NCBI GenBank assembly: GCA_910576655.1
Contig: CAJTJC010000001.1
Coordinates: 177,108-241,107, forward strand
Length of the DNA stretch: 64,000 bases
Reading direction: 5' to 3'
Source of the DNA: an uncultured Christensenella sp.
GTDB taxonomy: Bacteria; Bacillota; Clostridia; Christensenellales; Borkfalkiaceae
Under the pieces are notes generated by a model, which saw only the letters and a list, made by a program, of their open reading frames with translations, ran no database searches and had not been told where the DNA came from. Shown here in pieces: positions 8,025 through 15,653 of this stretch (positions are counted from its first letter, which is position 1; the number at the start of each line of letters is the position of its first letter). The position numbers and the translations under genes were made by a program.

Positions 8025-8417
8025 TTACCAGATATAGCAAAGCACTTCGCCGCCGACGTTGGCAGCCTTTGCTTTCCTATCCGTCATTATACCTTTGTTA
8101 GTCGAAAGTATTGCGATTCCGAGTCCGTCGAGTACTCTCGGCATATTCTCTACGTCCGAGTAGCTTCTCAGACCGGGCTTGGAAATTCTTTTAAGTCCGT
8201 TTATAACCGAACGGTTTTTGCCTGCGTATTTGAGGGTGATAACGAGCTTGCCGTTATAGCCGTCCTCAACGAGCTTGACGTCGGAAACGTAGCCCTCGTC
8301 GAGCAAAATGTTCGCAATAGCCTTCTTCATATTGGATGAGGGAACCTCAACCGTGTCTTTATTTACCATAATCGCATTTCTGATGCGAGTGAGCATATCT
8401 GCTATAGGGTCTGTCAT
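8025..8417 (-). CDS. rpsH: 30S ribosomal protein S8
   Basis: S8 binds helix 21 of 16S rRNA and is a known translational repressor of spc mRNA in Escherichia coli. I start it at the ATG at 8417 (MTDPIADMLTRIRNAIMVNK), giving 130 residues, the usual length; the open frame extends 20 codons further upstream, into the end of rpsN, but those codons do not resemble S8. The C-terminus GGEVLCYIW has the family ending. An AGAGGT site fits the chosen start. Confidence 0.96.
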   Translation of the reverse strand: MTDPIADMLTRIRNAIMVNKDTVEVPSSNMKKAIANILLDEGYVSDVKLVEDGYNGKLVITLKYAGKNRSVINGLKRISKPGLRSYSDVENMPRVLDGLGIAILSTNKGIMTDRKAKAANVGGEVLCYIW

Positions 8418-8430
8418 AACTATACCTCTC

Positions 8431-8616
8431 TTACCAACTTGATTTCTTGACGCCGGGAATTTGTCCCTTGTAAGCAAGGTTTCTGAAACAGATACGGCAA
8501 ACTCCGTACTTTCTGAGAACTGCGTGAGGTCTTCCGCAAATGGAACATCTCGTGTACGCTCTCGTAGAGTATTTAGCAGGTTTCTGCTGTTTGTTTATCA
8601 TTGCTTTCTTTGCCAT
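8431..8616 (-). CDS. rpsN: 30S ribosomal protein S14, zinc type Z
   Basis: Short 61-residue zinc form of S14, which helps assemble the 30S head. C24-x2-C27 and C40-x2-C43 form the zinc site, and the C-terminus AYKGQIPGVKKSSW is the conserved ending. The short type is standard in Gram-positive ribosomal clusters. It lies 13 nt after rplE. Confidence 0.97.
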   Translation of the reverse strand: MAKKAMINKQQKPAKYSTRAYTRCSICGRPHAVLRKYGVCRICFRNLAYKGQIPGVKKSSW

Positions 8617-8628
8617 AATCCGTTCTCC

Positions 8629-9192
8629 TTACTTCTTGAAGGGCATACCCATTGCCCTTAAAAGCTCTCTGGCTTCCTCATCCGTTTTAGCGGTTGTTAC
8701 GAAGCAGATGTCCATACCTCTTATCTTCTCGACCTGGTCGTACTGAATTTCGGGGAAGACAAGCTGTTCCTTTAAGCCCATGCAGTAGTTGCCCTTGCCG
8801 TCGAAACTGTCTGCGGGAACGCCGCGGAAGTCGCGCACGCGGGGAAGTGCAATCGATACGAACTTGTCGTAGAAATCGTACATCATTTTGCCGCGGAGGG
8901 TAACTTTAAGTCCGATAGTCATACCCTCGCGCACCTTGAAGTTTGCGACCGACTTTTTAGCCTTGCACAAAACGGGCTGCTGACCGGATATGATTTTAAG
9001 CTCGTTCTGAGCCATCTGAATGGACTTTGCATTGTCCTTAATATCGCCTAAACCCGAGCTGATAACTATTTTTACAAGCTTGGGAACCTGCATCGGGTTC
9101 TTGTATCCGAATTTTTTAGTGAGGACGGGGACGACTTCGTTGTCGTAGCTTTCCAAAACTCTCGATTTGTATTCTTTCTTAGCCTTAGCCAT
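8629..9192 (-). CDS. rplE: 50S ribosomal protein L5
   Basis: L5 binds 5S rRNA and contacts P-site tRNA. The 187-residue product has the conserved NPMQVPKLVKIVISSGLGD, ISGQQPVLCKAKKSVANFKV and LPRVRDFRGVPADSFDGKGN segments. The final MGMPFKK matches the family ending. The start follows a GGAGGGG-type site. Position between rplX and rpsN is conserved. Confidence 0.97.
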   Translation of the reverse strand: MAKAKKEYKSRVLESYDNEVVPVLTKKFGYKNPMQVPKLVKIVISSGLGDIKDNAKSIQMAQNELKIISGQQPVLCKAKKSVANFKVREGMTIGLKVTLRGKMMYDFYDKFVSIALPRVRDFRGVPADSFDGKGNYCMGLKEQLVFPEIQYDQVEKIRGMDICFVTTAKTDEEARELLRAMGMPFKK

Positions 9193-9203
9193 ATTACCCC
9201 TCC

Positions 9204-9635
9204 TTACTCTGCCTTATCCTCGCCCTGAGGCTCGGTTTCGACAGCTTCATCTTTCTTTGCACGCTTTCTTACGCGCTTCTTGGGTTCTTCCTTCTTGGCG
9301 TTCTTTGCGGCTTTGCCTGCATACGCCTTGTCGAGAACCGCTCCGCATTTGGGGCAGACCCTATGCTTGGTTTCGCCCTCGATATTGTACTTAACGCGGA
9401 TAGCCTTGTCGCAGGAGGAGCAGACGACCATTACGTTCGAAACGTCGATGGGAGCTTCCATTTCGACGATTTTGGAAACGTCGTTCGCCTTTCTTGCCTT
9501 CTGGGACTTTTTGTGAATATTCACGCCCTCGACCACTACCGTTCCGTTTTTGGGAGAAGTTGCAACTACCTTGCCCTGCTTGCCCGCATACTTACCGGTG
9601 ATAACCACTACATTATCATTCAATTTTACGTTCAT
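9204..9635 (-). CDS. rplX: 50S ribosomal protein L24 with zinc-ribbon and charged tail
   Basis: L24 initiates 50S assembly. The N-terminal KOW domain is clear (NDNVVVITGKYAGKQGKVVA). A four-cysteine segment follows (VVCSSCDK...RVCPKCGAVL), a feature known in some bacterial L24 proteins. At 143 residues it is about 40 longer than the usual ~103: after residue 105 there is a lysine-rich stretch (KNAKKEEPKKRVRKRAKKDE) and then an acidic end. The extension looks disordered; its role is unknown. Confidence 0.95.
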   Translation of the reverse strand: MNVKLNDNVVVITGKYAGKQGKVVATSPKNGTVVVEGVNIHKKSQKARKANDVSKIVEMEAPIDVSNVMVVCSSCDKAIRVKYNIEGETKHRVCPKCGAVLDKAYAGKAAKNAKKEEPKKRVRKRAKKDEAVETEPQGEDKAE

Positions 9636-9651
9636 AGCTTTTCTCCTTGTC

Positions 9652-10020
9652 TTACAGAACTTCCGGTGCGAGAGAGACTATCTTCATATAGTTCTTTTCT
9701 CTCAATTCTCTTGCAATCGGTCCGAAGATACGCGTTCCGCGCGGCTCCTGATTGTTTCCGATTATTACCGCGGCGTTTTCATCGAATCTGATGTACGTGC
9801 CGTCTTCGCGCCTGATGCCCTTCGCCGTGCGAACTATTACCGCTTTGACCACTTCGCCCTTTTTAACGGCGCCGCCGGGATTGGCGGTTTTGACCGAGCA
9901 AACGATAACGTCGCCTATGTTAGCGGTCTTTCTGAACGAACCGCCGAGCACCTTTATACACATAAGCTCTTTTGCGCCGCTGTTGTCCGCAGCTTTGAGC
10001 CTTGTCTGAGGTTGTATCAT
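9652..10020 (-). CDS. rplN: 50S ribosomal protein L14
   Basis: L14 forms intersubunit bridges and the docking site of the silencing factor RsfS. I choose the ATG at 10020 (MIQPQTRLKAADNSGAKELM), giving the standard 122 residues; the frame stays open 19 codons upstream without L14 similarity. The RGTRIFGPIARELREKNYMK segment and the ending KIVSLAPEVL are typical. The start has an AGGAG site. The 251-nt gap upstream holds a small GC-rich hairpin near 10088-10105 and repeat copy B. Confidence 0.97.
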   Translation of the reverse strand: MIQPQTRLKAADNSGAKELMCIKVLGGSFRKTANIGDVIVCSVKTANPGGAVKKGEVVKAVIVRTAKGIRREDGTYIRFDENAAVIIGNNQEPRGTRIFGPIARELREKNYMKIVSLAPEVL

Positions 10021-10164
10021 AAAAATTCTCCTATTCTTGAACTTACAACTTATTTTTTGCAGAGGATTGCGCCGCACTCACATAAGCGAGGGGAGAGCCC
10101 CGCTCTACATTGAGCGCAGGTTCACAATCATAACTTACTACTATTTACGACTTTGAAGATACAA

Positions 10165-10251
10165 GCAAGTCGAGGCGTGTGCGGCTTTGCGACGGGGAGT
10201 TTACACGGACGTAAATGACCCAAGCAAAACGCAAGCACAACGACGAATTGC
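10165..10251. repeat. Dispersed imperfect hairpin element, copy B
   Basis: An 87-nt element in the rplN-rpsQ spacer, related to 7355-7439. It has outer arms GCAAGTCG and CGACGAATTGC, a stem TGTGC/GCACA with GCTTTGC opposite GCAAAAC, then GGGG/CCC and an apical stem TTTAC/GTAAA. In the central 28 nt, 21 positions match copy A. The base-paired arms are kept while their sequence changes, as expected for a structure under selection or a mobile palindromic repeat. Confidence 0.7.
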
Positions 10252-10271
10252 GCCGTATATACGAAGTCGGC

Positions 10272-10529
10272 TTACTTAGCCTTTTCGATAATTTCGGCTA
10301 CGCGCCAGTTCTTGTCCTTGGACAGCTTGCGCGTTTCCACTATTCTGACCTTGTCGCCCTCGCCGCACTCGTTGTTTTCGTCGTGCGCCTTGAAGCGGGT
10401 CGTTTTCGTTATCGTCTTTTTATAGAGCGGATGCTTTACCTTTTCGGTAACGGCTACGATAACCGTCTTGTCCATTTTGTCGGAAACTACCAGTCCCACT
10501 CTCTCTTTACGAAGATTTCTCTCTTCCAT
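10272..10529 (-). CDS. rpsQ: 30S ribosomal protein S17
   Basis: S17 is a primary binder of the 16S 5' domain with an OB fold. The 85-residue protein starts MEERNLRKERVGLVVSDKMD and has the signature KMDKTVIVAV, HPLYKKTITKTTRFKAHDE and GDKVRIVETRKLSKDKNWRV motifs. A GGAGG site precedes the start; it lies 11 nt after rpmC. Confidence 0.96.
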   Translation of the reverse strand: MEERNLRKERVGLVVSDKMDKTVIVAVTEKVKHPLYKKTITKTTRFKAHDENNECGEGDKVRIVETRKLSKDKNWRVAEIIEKAK

Positions 10530-10540
10530 CGTGTGCCTCC

Positions 10541-10735
10541 TTACACCTTCAACTGCCTTGCACGGATAACCGTGTTCACGCGCGCGATATCCTTTTTAAT
10601 AAGGTTTATCGACATGGGGTTATCGAGCTGTCTGCCCGCCTGACGGAAGCGAAGATTGAAAAGCTCGCTTTTAAGCTCTTTGAGCTTTGCTTCGAGTTCT
10701 TCGTCGCTTAAATTAACTATTTCCTTAGCCTTCAT
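10541..10735 (-). CDS. rpmC: 50S ribosomal protein L29
   Basis: L29 lies by the polypeptide exit tunnel and takes part in trigger factor and SRP docking. The 64-residue protein is two helices: KAKEIVNLSDEELEAKLKEL and the conserved LFNLRFRQAGRQLDNPM. Its first 11 nt overlap the 3' end of rplP, so its ribosome binding site (GAGGTGG) lies within rplP and translation is probably coupled. Confidence 0.96.
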   Translation of the reverse strand: MKAKEIVNLSDEELEAKLKELKSELFNLRFRQAGRQLDNPMSINLIKKDIARVNTVIRARQLKV

Positions 10736-11156
10736 TAGCTTCCACCTCGTTTTCTTTCTTCACAAACTTACACTTAACGGGGAGCTTGTGACTTGCAAGG
10801 CGCATTGCTTCCCTTGCAATATCCTCGGGAACGCCCGCCATCTCGAACATAACTCTGCCGGGTTTAACGACCGCAACCCAATATTCTACCGAGCCTTTAC
10901 CCGAACCCATACGCGTTTCCGCGGGCTTCTTGGTAATGGGCTTGTGGGGGAATATATCAATCCAGACCTTGCCGCCGCGCTTGATAAATCTCGTCATAGC
11001 GATACGCGCAGCCTCTATCTGGTTGGAGGTTATCCAGGCGCACTCTTCGGAAACCAAGCCGTACTCGCCGTACGCTATCTTGTTGCCCTTCTGGGCGGTG
11101 CCCTTCATTCTGCCTCTGTGCTGTCTTCTTCTCTTTACTCTCTTAGGAATTAACAT
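10725..11156 (-). CDS. rplP: 50S ribosomal protein L16
   Basis: L16 organises the A-site tRNA region of the 50S subunit. The 143-residue product has the conserved MLIPKRVKRRRQHRGRMKGT start, GLVSEECAWITSNQIEAARI and RMGSGKGSVEYWVAVVKPGR segments. The start codon is 1 nt before the rpsC stop region, with GGGAGGCG inside rpsC as ribosome binding site. The 3' end overlaps rpmC. Confidence 0.97.
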   Translation of the reverse strand: MLIPKRVKRRRQHRGRMKGTAQKGNKIAYGEYGLVSEECAWITSNQIEAARIAMTRFIKRGGKVWIDIFPHKPITKKPAETRMGSGKGSVEYWVAVVKPGRVMFEMAGVPEDIAREAMRLASHKLPVKCKFVKKENEVEANEG

Positions 11157-11157
11157 A

Positions 11158-11829
11158 TTATTCTTCGCCTCCCTCCGAGATTAACAGCTTTTTGCCGCCG
11201 GTAAGGATTTCGCCCTTATAAATCCAGCACTTGATACCGAGCACGCCGAACGTGGTGTGTGCCTCGGCAAAGCCGTAATCTATGTCCGCGCGCAGCGTCT
11301 GAAGGGGAATGGAACCGTCGTGGTAGCTTTCGCTGCCTGCGATTTCCCTGCCGTCGAGTCTTCCGCCGACGGTGATTTTAACGCCCTTGATACCGGTCTT
11401 TGCAACCTTGGCAATCTGCTGTTTTACAGCCCTTCTGTATGAAACGCGCTTTTCAAGCTGGGAAGCAACCGCTTCCGCAACGAGCTGTGCGTCCTGGTCG
11501 ATTTTTTCAACCTTGCGCACGTTGATTATTATTGCCTTGCCCTTGGTAAGCTTGGCAAGGTCCTTCTTTATAATTTCGATTTCTGCGCCCGCTTTACCGA
11601 TAAGAACGCCGGGTCTGCCGGTATAGATACCGATTTCGACCTTGTTTGCCGCTCTTACGATTGTAATTTTGCTTATAGCAGCGTCGTAGTATTTCTTCTT
11701 TATAAAGGTGCGGATTTCGTTGTCCTCTTTGAGGTTTGCACCGAAGGATTTTTTATCCGCGTACCACTGGGTGTCCCAGGGCTTTATTATACCGACTCTT
11801 AAACCGTGAGGATTAACTTTCTGTCCCAT
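11158..11829 (-). CDS. rpsC: 30S ribosomal protein S3
   Basis: S3 lines the mRNA entry tunnel and contributes to helicase activity. The 223-residue protein has the MGQKVNPHGLRVGIIKPWDT start, a KH domain (GRPGVLIGKAGAEIEIIKKD) and the C-terminal domain with GVKITVGGRLDGREIAGSES and HTTFGVLGIKCWIYKGEIL. Standard S10-operon position between rplV and rplP. Confidence 0.97.
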   Translation of the reverse strand: MGQKVNPHGLRVGIIKPWDTQWYADKKSFGANLKEDNEIRTFIKKKYYDAAISKITIVRAANKVEIGIYTGRPGVLIGKAGAEIEIIKKDLAKLTKGKAIIINVRKVEKIDQDAQLVAEAVASQLEKRVSYRRAVKQQIAKVAKTGIKGVKITVGGRLDGREIAGSESYHDGSIPLQTLRADIDYGFAEAHTTFGVLGIKCWIYKGEILTGGKKLLISEGGEE

Positions 11830-11840
11830 ATCTCTTCTCC

Positions 11841-12230
11841 TTAAACCTTCTTCGCGTCGAGTATTACGGTGATGTGACTCGTTCTCTTTAAGATTGCGTG
11901 TCCGCGTCCTTTGGAAACGGGCTGCATTCTTTTAAGGTGCGGGCCGCCGTCCGCGAACGCTTCCGCGACGAAAAGGTCGCCCCTGTCCATACCCTGATTA
12001 TGCTCTGCGTTTGCCGCTGCGGAGAGAAGGACCTTCTTGACTTCGAGACTGCCGCCCTTGTCGCAGTAGGTGAGTATCGCTTCCGCGTCCTCGACCGACT
12101 TGCCGCGGATAAGAGCGAGAACCGTTCTTACCTTGTAGGGAGAAAGTCTGAGATATTTAGCCGTTGCGTAGGGACGCTTATCCTTAGTGGCTTCAATTCT
12201 TTCTTTCTTTTTATTCATATTGCTTGCCAT
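11841..12230 (-). CDS. rplV: 50S ribosomal protein L22
   Basis: L22 reaches into the exit tunnel, where its loop affects macrolide binding and nascent-chain stalling. The 129-residue protein has ATAKYLRLSPYKVRTVLALI, the tunnel loop with FADGGPHLKRMQPVSKGRGH and the ending HITVILDAKKV. The N-terminus is extended by about 18 charged residues compared with the minimal family core. A GGAG site precedes the start. Confidence 0.97.
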   Translation of the reverse strand: MASNMNKKKERIEATKDKRPYATAKYLRLSPYKVRTVLALIRGKSVEDAEAILTYCDKGGSLEVKKVLLSAAANAEHNQGMDRGDLFVAEAFADGGPHLKRMQPVSKGRGHAILKRTSHITVILDAKKV

Positions 12231-12242
12231 AATCTAAACTCC

Positions 12243-12515
12243 TTACTTCTTGGCGGTTTTCGCCGCGTGTCCCTTGAAAGTTCTGGTGGGCGCGAACTCG
12301 CCGAGCTTGCAGCCTACCATATCCTCGGTTATATATACGGGAACGTGCTTTCTTCCGTCGTAAACCGCTATAGTGTGTCCAACCATCTGGGGGAATATCG
12401 TTGTCGCGCGGGACCAGGTTTTAACTACCTTTTTCTCGCCGGCAGCGTTCATCGCCTCAATTCTTGCCATAAGTCTTTCTTCGGCATAAGGGCCTTTCTT
12501 AACGCTTCTTGACAT
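12243..12515 (-). CDS. rpsS: 30S ribosomal protein S19
   Basis: S19 forms part of the 30S head with S13. The 90-residue protein begins MSRSVKKGPYAEERLMARIE and has the signature TWSRATTIFPQMVGHTIAVY and KLGEFAPTRTFKGHA. A GGAGGAAT site precedes the ATG. The 13-nt gaps to rplB and rplV indicate one transcript. Confidence 0.97.
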   Translation of the reverse strand: MSRSVKKGPYAEERLMARIEAMNAAGEKKVVKTWSRATTIFPQMVGHTIAVYDGRKHVPVYITEDMVGCKLGEFAPTRTFKGHAAKTAKK

Positions 12516-12528
12516 TTTTTATTCCTCC

Positions 12529-13356
12529 TTAATTAATTCTCTTCAAGATAAACTTGGAAGTGGGATTTTTCTTCTTTCTGGTCTTATAACCCAGAGCAGG
12601 CTTGCCCCAAGGGGTCATAGGACCTGCGTGTCCGACGGGGCTCTTGCCCTCGCCGCCGCCGTGAGGGTGGTCGCAAGGGTTCATAACCGAGCCGCGGACG
12701 GTGGGCTTGATGCCGAGGTATCTCGTCTTGCCCGCCTTGCCGAGGTGGATAATTTCGTGTTCTACGTTGCCGACCTGACCTATCGTGGCCTTGCACTTTA
12801 CGGGAACGTATCTCATTTCGCCCGAGGGCATTTTAAGCGTTGCGTAAGCGCCTTCCTTAGCCATTATCTGCGCCGACATACCTGCCGCTCTCGCAATCTG
12901 CGCGCCGCGTCCGGGCTGCATTTCGATTGCGTGAACGACCGTACCTACGGGGATGTCCGCCAAGCTGAGGCAGTTGCCCGCCTTAATGTCTGCGCCGCTG
13001 CCCGAAAGCACCTTGTCGCCGACGTTCAGTCCTACGGGAGCGAGAATGTATCTCTTTTCACCGTCTGCATACGCAAGAAGCGCGATATGCGCCGACCTGT
13101 TGGGGTCGTACTGAATACTCTTAACCGTAGCGGGGATACCGTCCTTGTTGCGCTTGAAATCGATTATTCTGTATTTCGTTCTGTTTCCGCCGCCGATATG
13201 ACGAACGGTTATTTTACCCTGATTGTTTCTGCCGCCCGTCTTGCGCTTATCGGTGAGCAAGCTTCTTTCGGGCTTGTCGCCCGTCAGCTCGGTATAAGCG
13301 CTTACCGTCATAAAACGGCGTGCGGGGGAGGTGGGTTTATATCTTTTAACTGCCAT
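12529..13356 (-). CDS. rplB: 50S ribosomal protein L2
   Basis: L2 is needed for subunit association and the peptidyl transferase centre. The 275-residue product has the SH3/OB body (GGRNNQGKITVRHIGGGNRT), the motif RGSVMNPCDHPHGGGEGKSP with the conserved histidine, and the ending SKFILKRIN. The start has a GGAGGGGC site. Position between rplW and rpsS is conserved. Confidence 0.98.
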   Translation of the reverse strand: MAVKRYKPTSPARRFMTVSAYTELTGDKPERSLLTDKRKTGGRNNQGKITVRHIGGGNRTKYRIIDFKRNKDGIPATVKSIQYDPNRSAHIALLAYADGEKRYILAPVGLNVGDKVLSGSGADIKAGNCLSLADIPVGTVVHAIEMQPGRGAQIARAAGMSAQIMAKEGAYATLKMPSGEMRYVPVKCKATIGQVGNVEHEIIHLGKAGKTRYLGIKPTVRGSVMNPCDHPHGGGEGKSPVGHAGPMTPWGKPALGYKTRKKKNPTSKFILKRIN

Positions 13357-13370
13357 TTGTCTGCCCCTCC

Positions 13371-13661
13371 TTACGATAACGAGTCGAAGAACTCAATCGT
13401 CTTGGAATCAGCTTCAAGCTGAACGATTGCCTTCTTGTAGTCGGGCGTATATCCTTCGTTTCTGCCCATTCTTTTAAGCTTGCCCTTGCAGTTTACGGTG
13501 TTGACGCTCTTTACGTCGACGCCGAAAAGCTTTTCAACGGCTGCCTTTATCTGAGTTTTGTTGGCCGACTTCTTAACGATAAACATATATTTCTTGTCGG
13601 CGATTCCGTCGTAACCCTTTTCCGTGAGGAGAGGTTTCAATATAATATCTTCAGCAAACAT
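13371..13661 (-). CDS. rplW: 50S ribosomal protein L23
   Basis: L23 is the main docking site at the exit tunnel for trigger factor and SRP. The 96-residue protein has IILKPLLTEKGYDGIADKKY, FIVKKSANKTQIKAAVEKLF and VNTVNCKGKLKRMGRNEGYT. Its ATG overlaps the rplD stop codon by one base (TAATG), so translation is probably coupled. Confidence 0.96.
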   Translation of the reverse strand: MFAEDIILKPLLTEKGYDGIADKKYMFIVKKSANKTQIKAAVEKLFGVDVKSVNTVNCKGKLKRMGRNEGYTPDYKKAIVQLEADSKTIEFFDSLS

Positions 13662-14287
13662 TATTCTCCGTAGACCTCCTCTATTTTTGCAACAGCCGCC
13701 TTGGTAAGAACGACCTTCGAGTTAGCGACTACCTCGTATGTCGAAATCTGCTGTACGGGAAGGGTCGAGAACTTTTCAAGATTGGCCGCGGCGCGGATAA
13801 CCTTTACGTCGTCGTTGTCCATTACTACGAGCGCGGACTTGTCCAGCTTCAAAGCCTTCTTGAAAGCAGCCATTTCCTTGGTCTTGCCTTCCTTGACCTC
13901 GAGCTTATCCACAACGAGCAGCTCGCCGTCGGCAACCTTCTTGGAAAGCGCCGAAACAAGCGCGGCAATCTTCGCCTTCTTGTTCATATCCTTTGAAAAG
14001 TCGCGGCTCTTGGGTGCGAATACCACGCCGCCCTTTATCCACTGCGGAGCCCTTATCGAGCCCTGACGCGCGTTGCCCGTGCCTTTCTGTCTCCAGGGCT
14101 TCTTGCCGCCGCCCCTGACCTCGGTGCGGGTAAGCGTCGATTTGGTGCCCTGTCTCTCGTTCGCAAGTCTCGTTACGACCGCCTGATGAATGAGCGGCTC
14201 GTTATACTCTGCGCCGAATACCTTTTCGCTTAAATCTATCGTGCCGGCTTCCTTGCCGTCCATTTTATATACTTTAATTGTAGGCAT
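13661..14287 (-). CDS. rplD: 50S ribosomal protein L4
   Basis: L4 lines the exit tunnel; in Escherichia coli it also represses its own operon through the S10 leader. The 208-residue protein has the long loop with RGGGKKPWRQKGTGNARQGS and the flanking RAPQWIKGGVVFAPKSRDFS, both conserved. A GGAGAAG site precedes the start. Whether it acts on the rpsJ leader here cannot be read from the sequence alone. Confidence 0.97.
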   Translation of the reverse strand: MPTIKVYKMDGKEAGTIDLSEKVFGAEYNEPLIHQAVVTRLANERQGTKSTLTRTEVRGGGKKPWRQKGTGNARQGSIRAPQWIKGGVVFAPKSRDFSKDMNKKAKIAALVSALSKKVADGELLVVDKLEVKEGKTKEMAAFKKALKLDKSALVVMDNDDVKVIRAAANLEKFSTLPVQQISTYEVVANSKVVLTKAAVAKIEEVYGE

Positions 14288-14298
14288 CTTACTTCTCC

Positions 14299-14928
14299 TT
14301 ATTTAACGGTGTCGTTAATGGTAACGACGCTTCCGTTCGCTCCGGGAACCGAACCCTTGATAAGCAGACAGTTCCTCTCAGTATCCACTCTCACGATTTC
14401 GAGGTTCTGTACGGTCGTGGTTTCGTGACCGTAGTGACCGGGCAGATTCTTGTGCTTGAACACGCGCGAGGGCGAGCTTATCGAACCCATTGAACCGGGC
14501 TCGCGGTGTACGGGGCCGACGCCGTGCGTCTCTTTAAGTCTCTGCTGATTCCAGCGCTTGATAACGCCGGTGAAGCCGTGACCCTTGGAAATACCGTGTA
14601 CGTCAACCTTGTCGCCTGCGGCGAATACGTCAACCTTTACCTCTTTGCCGACTTCGTACGACGCGAGGTCTGCAAGTCTGAACTCTTTAAGCACCTTGCA
14701 GGGCTTAACGCCTGCCTTCTTGTACTGACCGAGCTCGGGCTTTGTGAGCGTCTTTTCTTTTGCTTCGTCAAAACCGAGCTTCAAAGCGGCGTAGCCGTCC
14801 TTTTCAACGGTTTTGATTTGAACGATAGGGCAGGGACCTGCCTCTATAACCGTTACGGGAATGACCTTCCCCTCCGGAGTAAAGACCTGAGTCATGCCGG
14901 CCTTCCTTCCGATGATTGCTTTATTCAT
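14299..14928 (-). CDS. rplC: 50S ribosomal protein L3
   Basis: L3 initiates 50S assembly and reaches the peptidyl transferase centre. The 209-residue protein begins MNKAIIGRKAGMTQVFTPEG and has the conserved GKGHGFTGVIKRWNQQRLKE and GSMGSISSPSRVFKHKNLPG regions. A GGAGGAAC site precedes the start. A 117-nt AT-rich spacer separates it from rpsJ; I see no gene there. Confidence 0.97.
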   Translation of the reverse strand: MNKAIIGRKAGMTQVFTPEGKVIPVTVIEAGPCPIVQIKTVEKDGYAALKLGFDEAKEKTLTKPELGQYKKAGVKPCKVLKEFRLADLASYEVGKEVKVDVFAAGDKVDVHGISKGHGFTGVIKRWNQQRLKETHGVGPVHREPGSMGSISSPSRVFKHKNLPGHYGHETTTVQNLEIVRVDTERNCLLIKGSVPGANGSVVTINDTVK

Positions 14929-15045
14929 TGATAAAGTTCCTCCAAAAAAATTTCTCAGATATCGCGCCTTTCCGTCGCGCCGTTTTACCGTCGTCGCAAG
15001 GCGTAGAATATCTATATTTATTGATATTGATTTATTGCTTTAAGC

Positions 15046-15345
15046 TTACAGCTTGATTTTGATGTCTACGCCTGCGGGAAGGTGAACCGTGTCCAGAAGC
15101 TTCGCGTTGGGGGTGTAGATGTCTATAATTCTCTTATAGGTTCTCTGTTCGAACTGTTCGCGGCTGTCCTTGTATTTGTGAGGCGAGCGGAGAATGGTTA
15201 TTACCTCTCTCTCGGTGGGAAGGGGAATGGGTCCCGAAATTTTCGCGCCGCCCTTCTTCATCGTCTCGACTATGCGCGACGCCGCAAGGTCGACGAGCTC
15301 GTGGTCGTAAGCTGCAAGTTTAATTCTGATTTTCTGTCCTGCCAT
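15046..15345 (-). CDS. rpsJ: 30S ribosomal protein S10
   Basis: First gene of the cluster. S10 lies in the 30S head and also serves as the NusE antitermination factor with NusB. The 99-residue protein has MAGQKIRIKLAAYDHELVDL, GPIPLPTEREVITILRSPHK and EQRTYKRIIDIY, all typical. An AAGGAGTTAATTAAC site precedes the ATG. A consensus promoter lies about 230 nt upstream, leaving a long structured leader. Confidence 0.97.
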   Translation of the reverse strand: MAGQKIRIKLAAYDHELVDLAASRIVETMKKGGAKISGPIPLPTEREVITILRSPHKYKDSREQFEQRTYKRIIDIYTPNAKLLDTVHLPAGVDIKIKL

Positions 15346-15418
15346 GTTAATTAACTCCTTTTTTATCCTAACATTCTCTTCGTATCAACTTAACCGTGTG
15401 TATCGCAGCTTTCCGCAT

Positions 15419-15495
15419 AAAAAATCAGCTGCGGTTAGTCGCAGGGGTCGAAGCCCCTACATTTGTCAGCGCAAATTATCTGTCACGCCAGCTGA
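15419..15495 (-). promoter_or_regulatory. Structured rpsJ leader, candidate attenuator
   Basis: Within the leader between the promoter and rpsJ, the transcribed strand has TCAGCTG (15495-15489) able to pair with CAGCTGA (15431-15425), directly followed by six T residues (15424-15419). An alternative pairing uses AAAATCA with TGATTTT in the same place. A small stable hairpin AGGGG-CTTCGA-CCCCT (15458-15443) sits inside the loop. Stem plus T tract resembles an intrinsic terminator, so transcription attenuation of the ribosomal operon is a reasonable inference. The remaining leader shows no open frame worth calling. Confidence 0.5.
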
Positions 15496-15581
15496 GCGGT
15501 GATTTTCAGTAACTTTACGCCTCTTCCCATACACGTCGGTCCAAAAGGGCATAGTAATGCCTATGTTGACACACTTTAATT

Positions 15582-15610
15582 AGTATAGCCCGAAAAACAA
15601 CCTAAGTCAA
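15582..15610 (-). promoter_or_regulatory. Promoter of the S10-spc-alpha cluster
   Basis: On the minus strand a TTGACT -35 (15610-15605) and TATACT -10 (15587-15582) are separated by exactly 17 bp, a near-consensus housekeeping promoter. The predicted start near 15575 gives a leader of about 230 nt before rpsJ. No other good promoter was found for this cluster upstream of rpsJ. Confidence 0.8.
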
Positions 15611-15653
15611 ACGAATTGCGCCTGTTTTCTAAACTTTTTTGCATTTTTTTTAT

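Noticed and set aside
15443..15458. AGGGG-CTTCGA-CCCCT as a tRNA T-arm or tmRNA end
   Set aside because: The loop and stem lengths do not fit a T-arm and no CCA end or acceptor is present; treated as part of the rpsJ leader.
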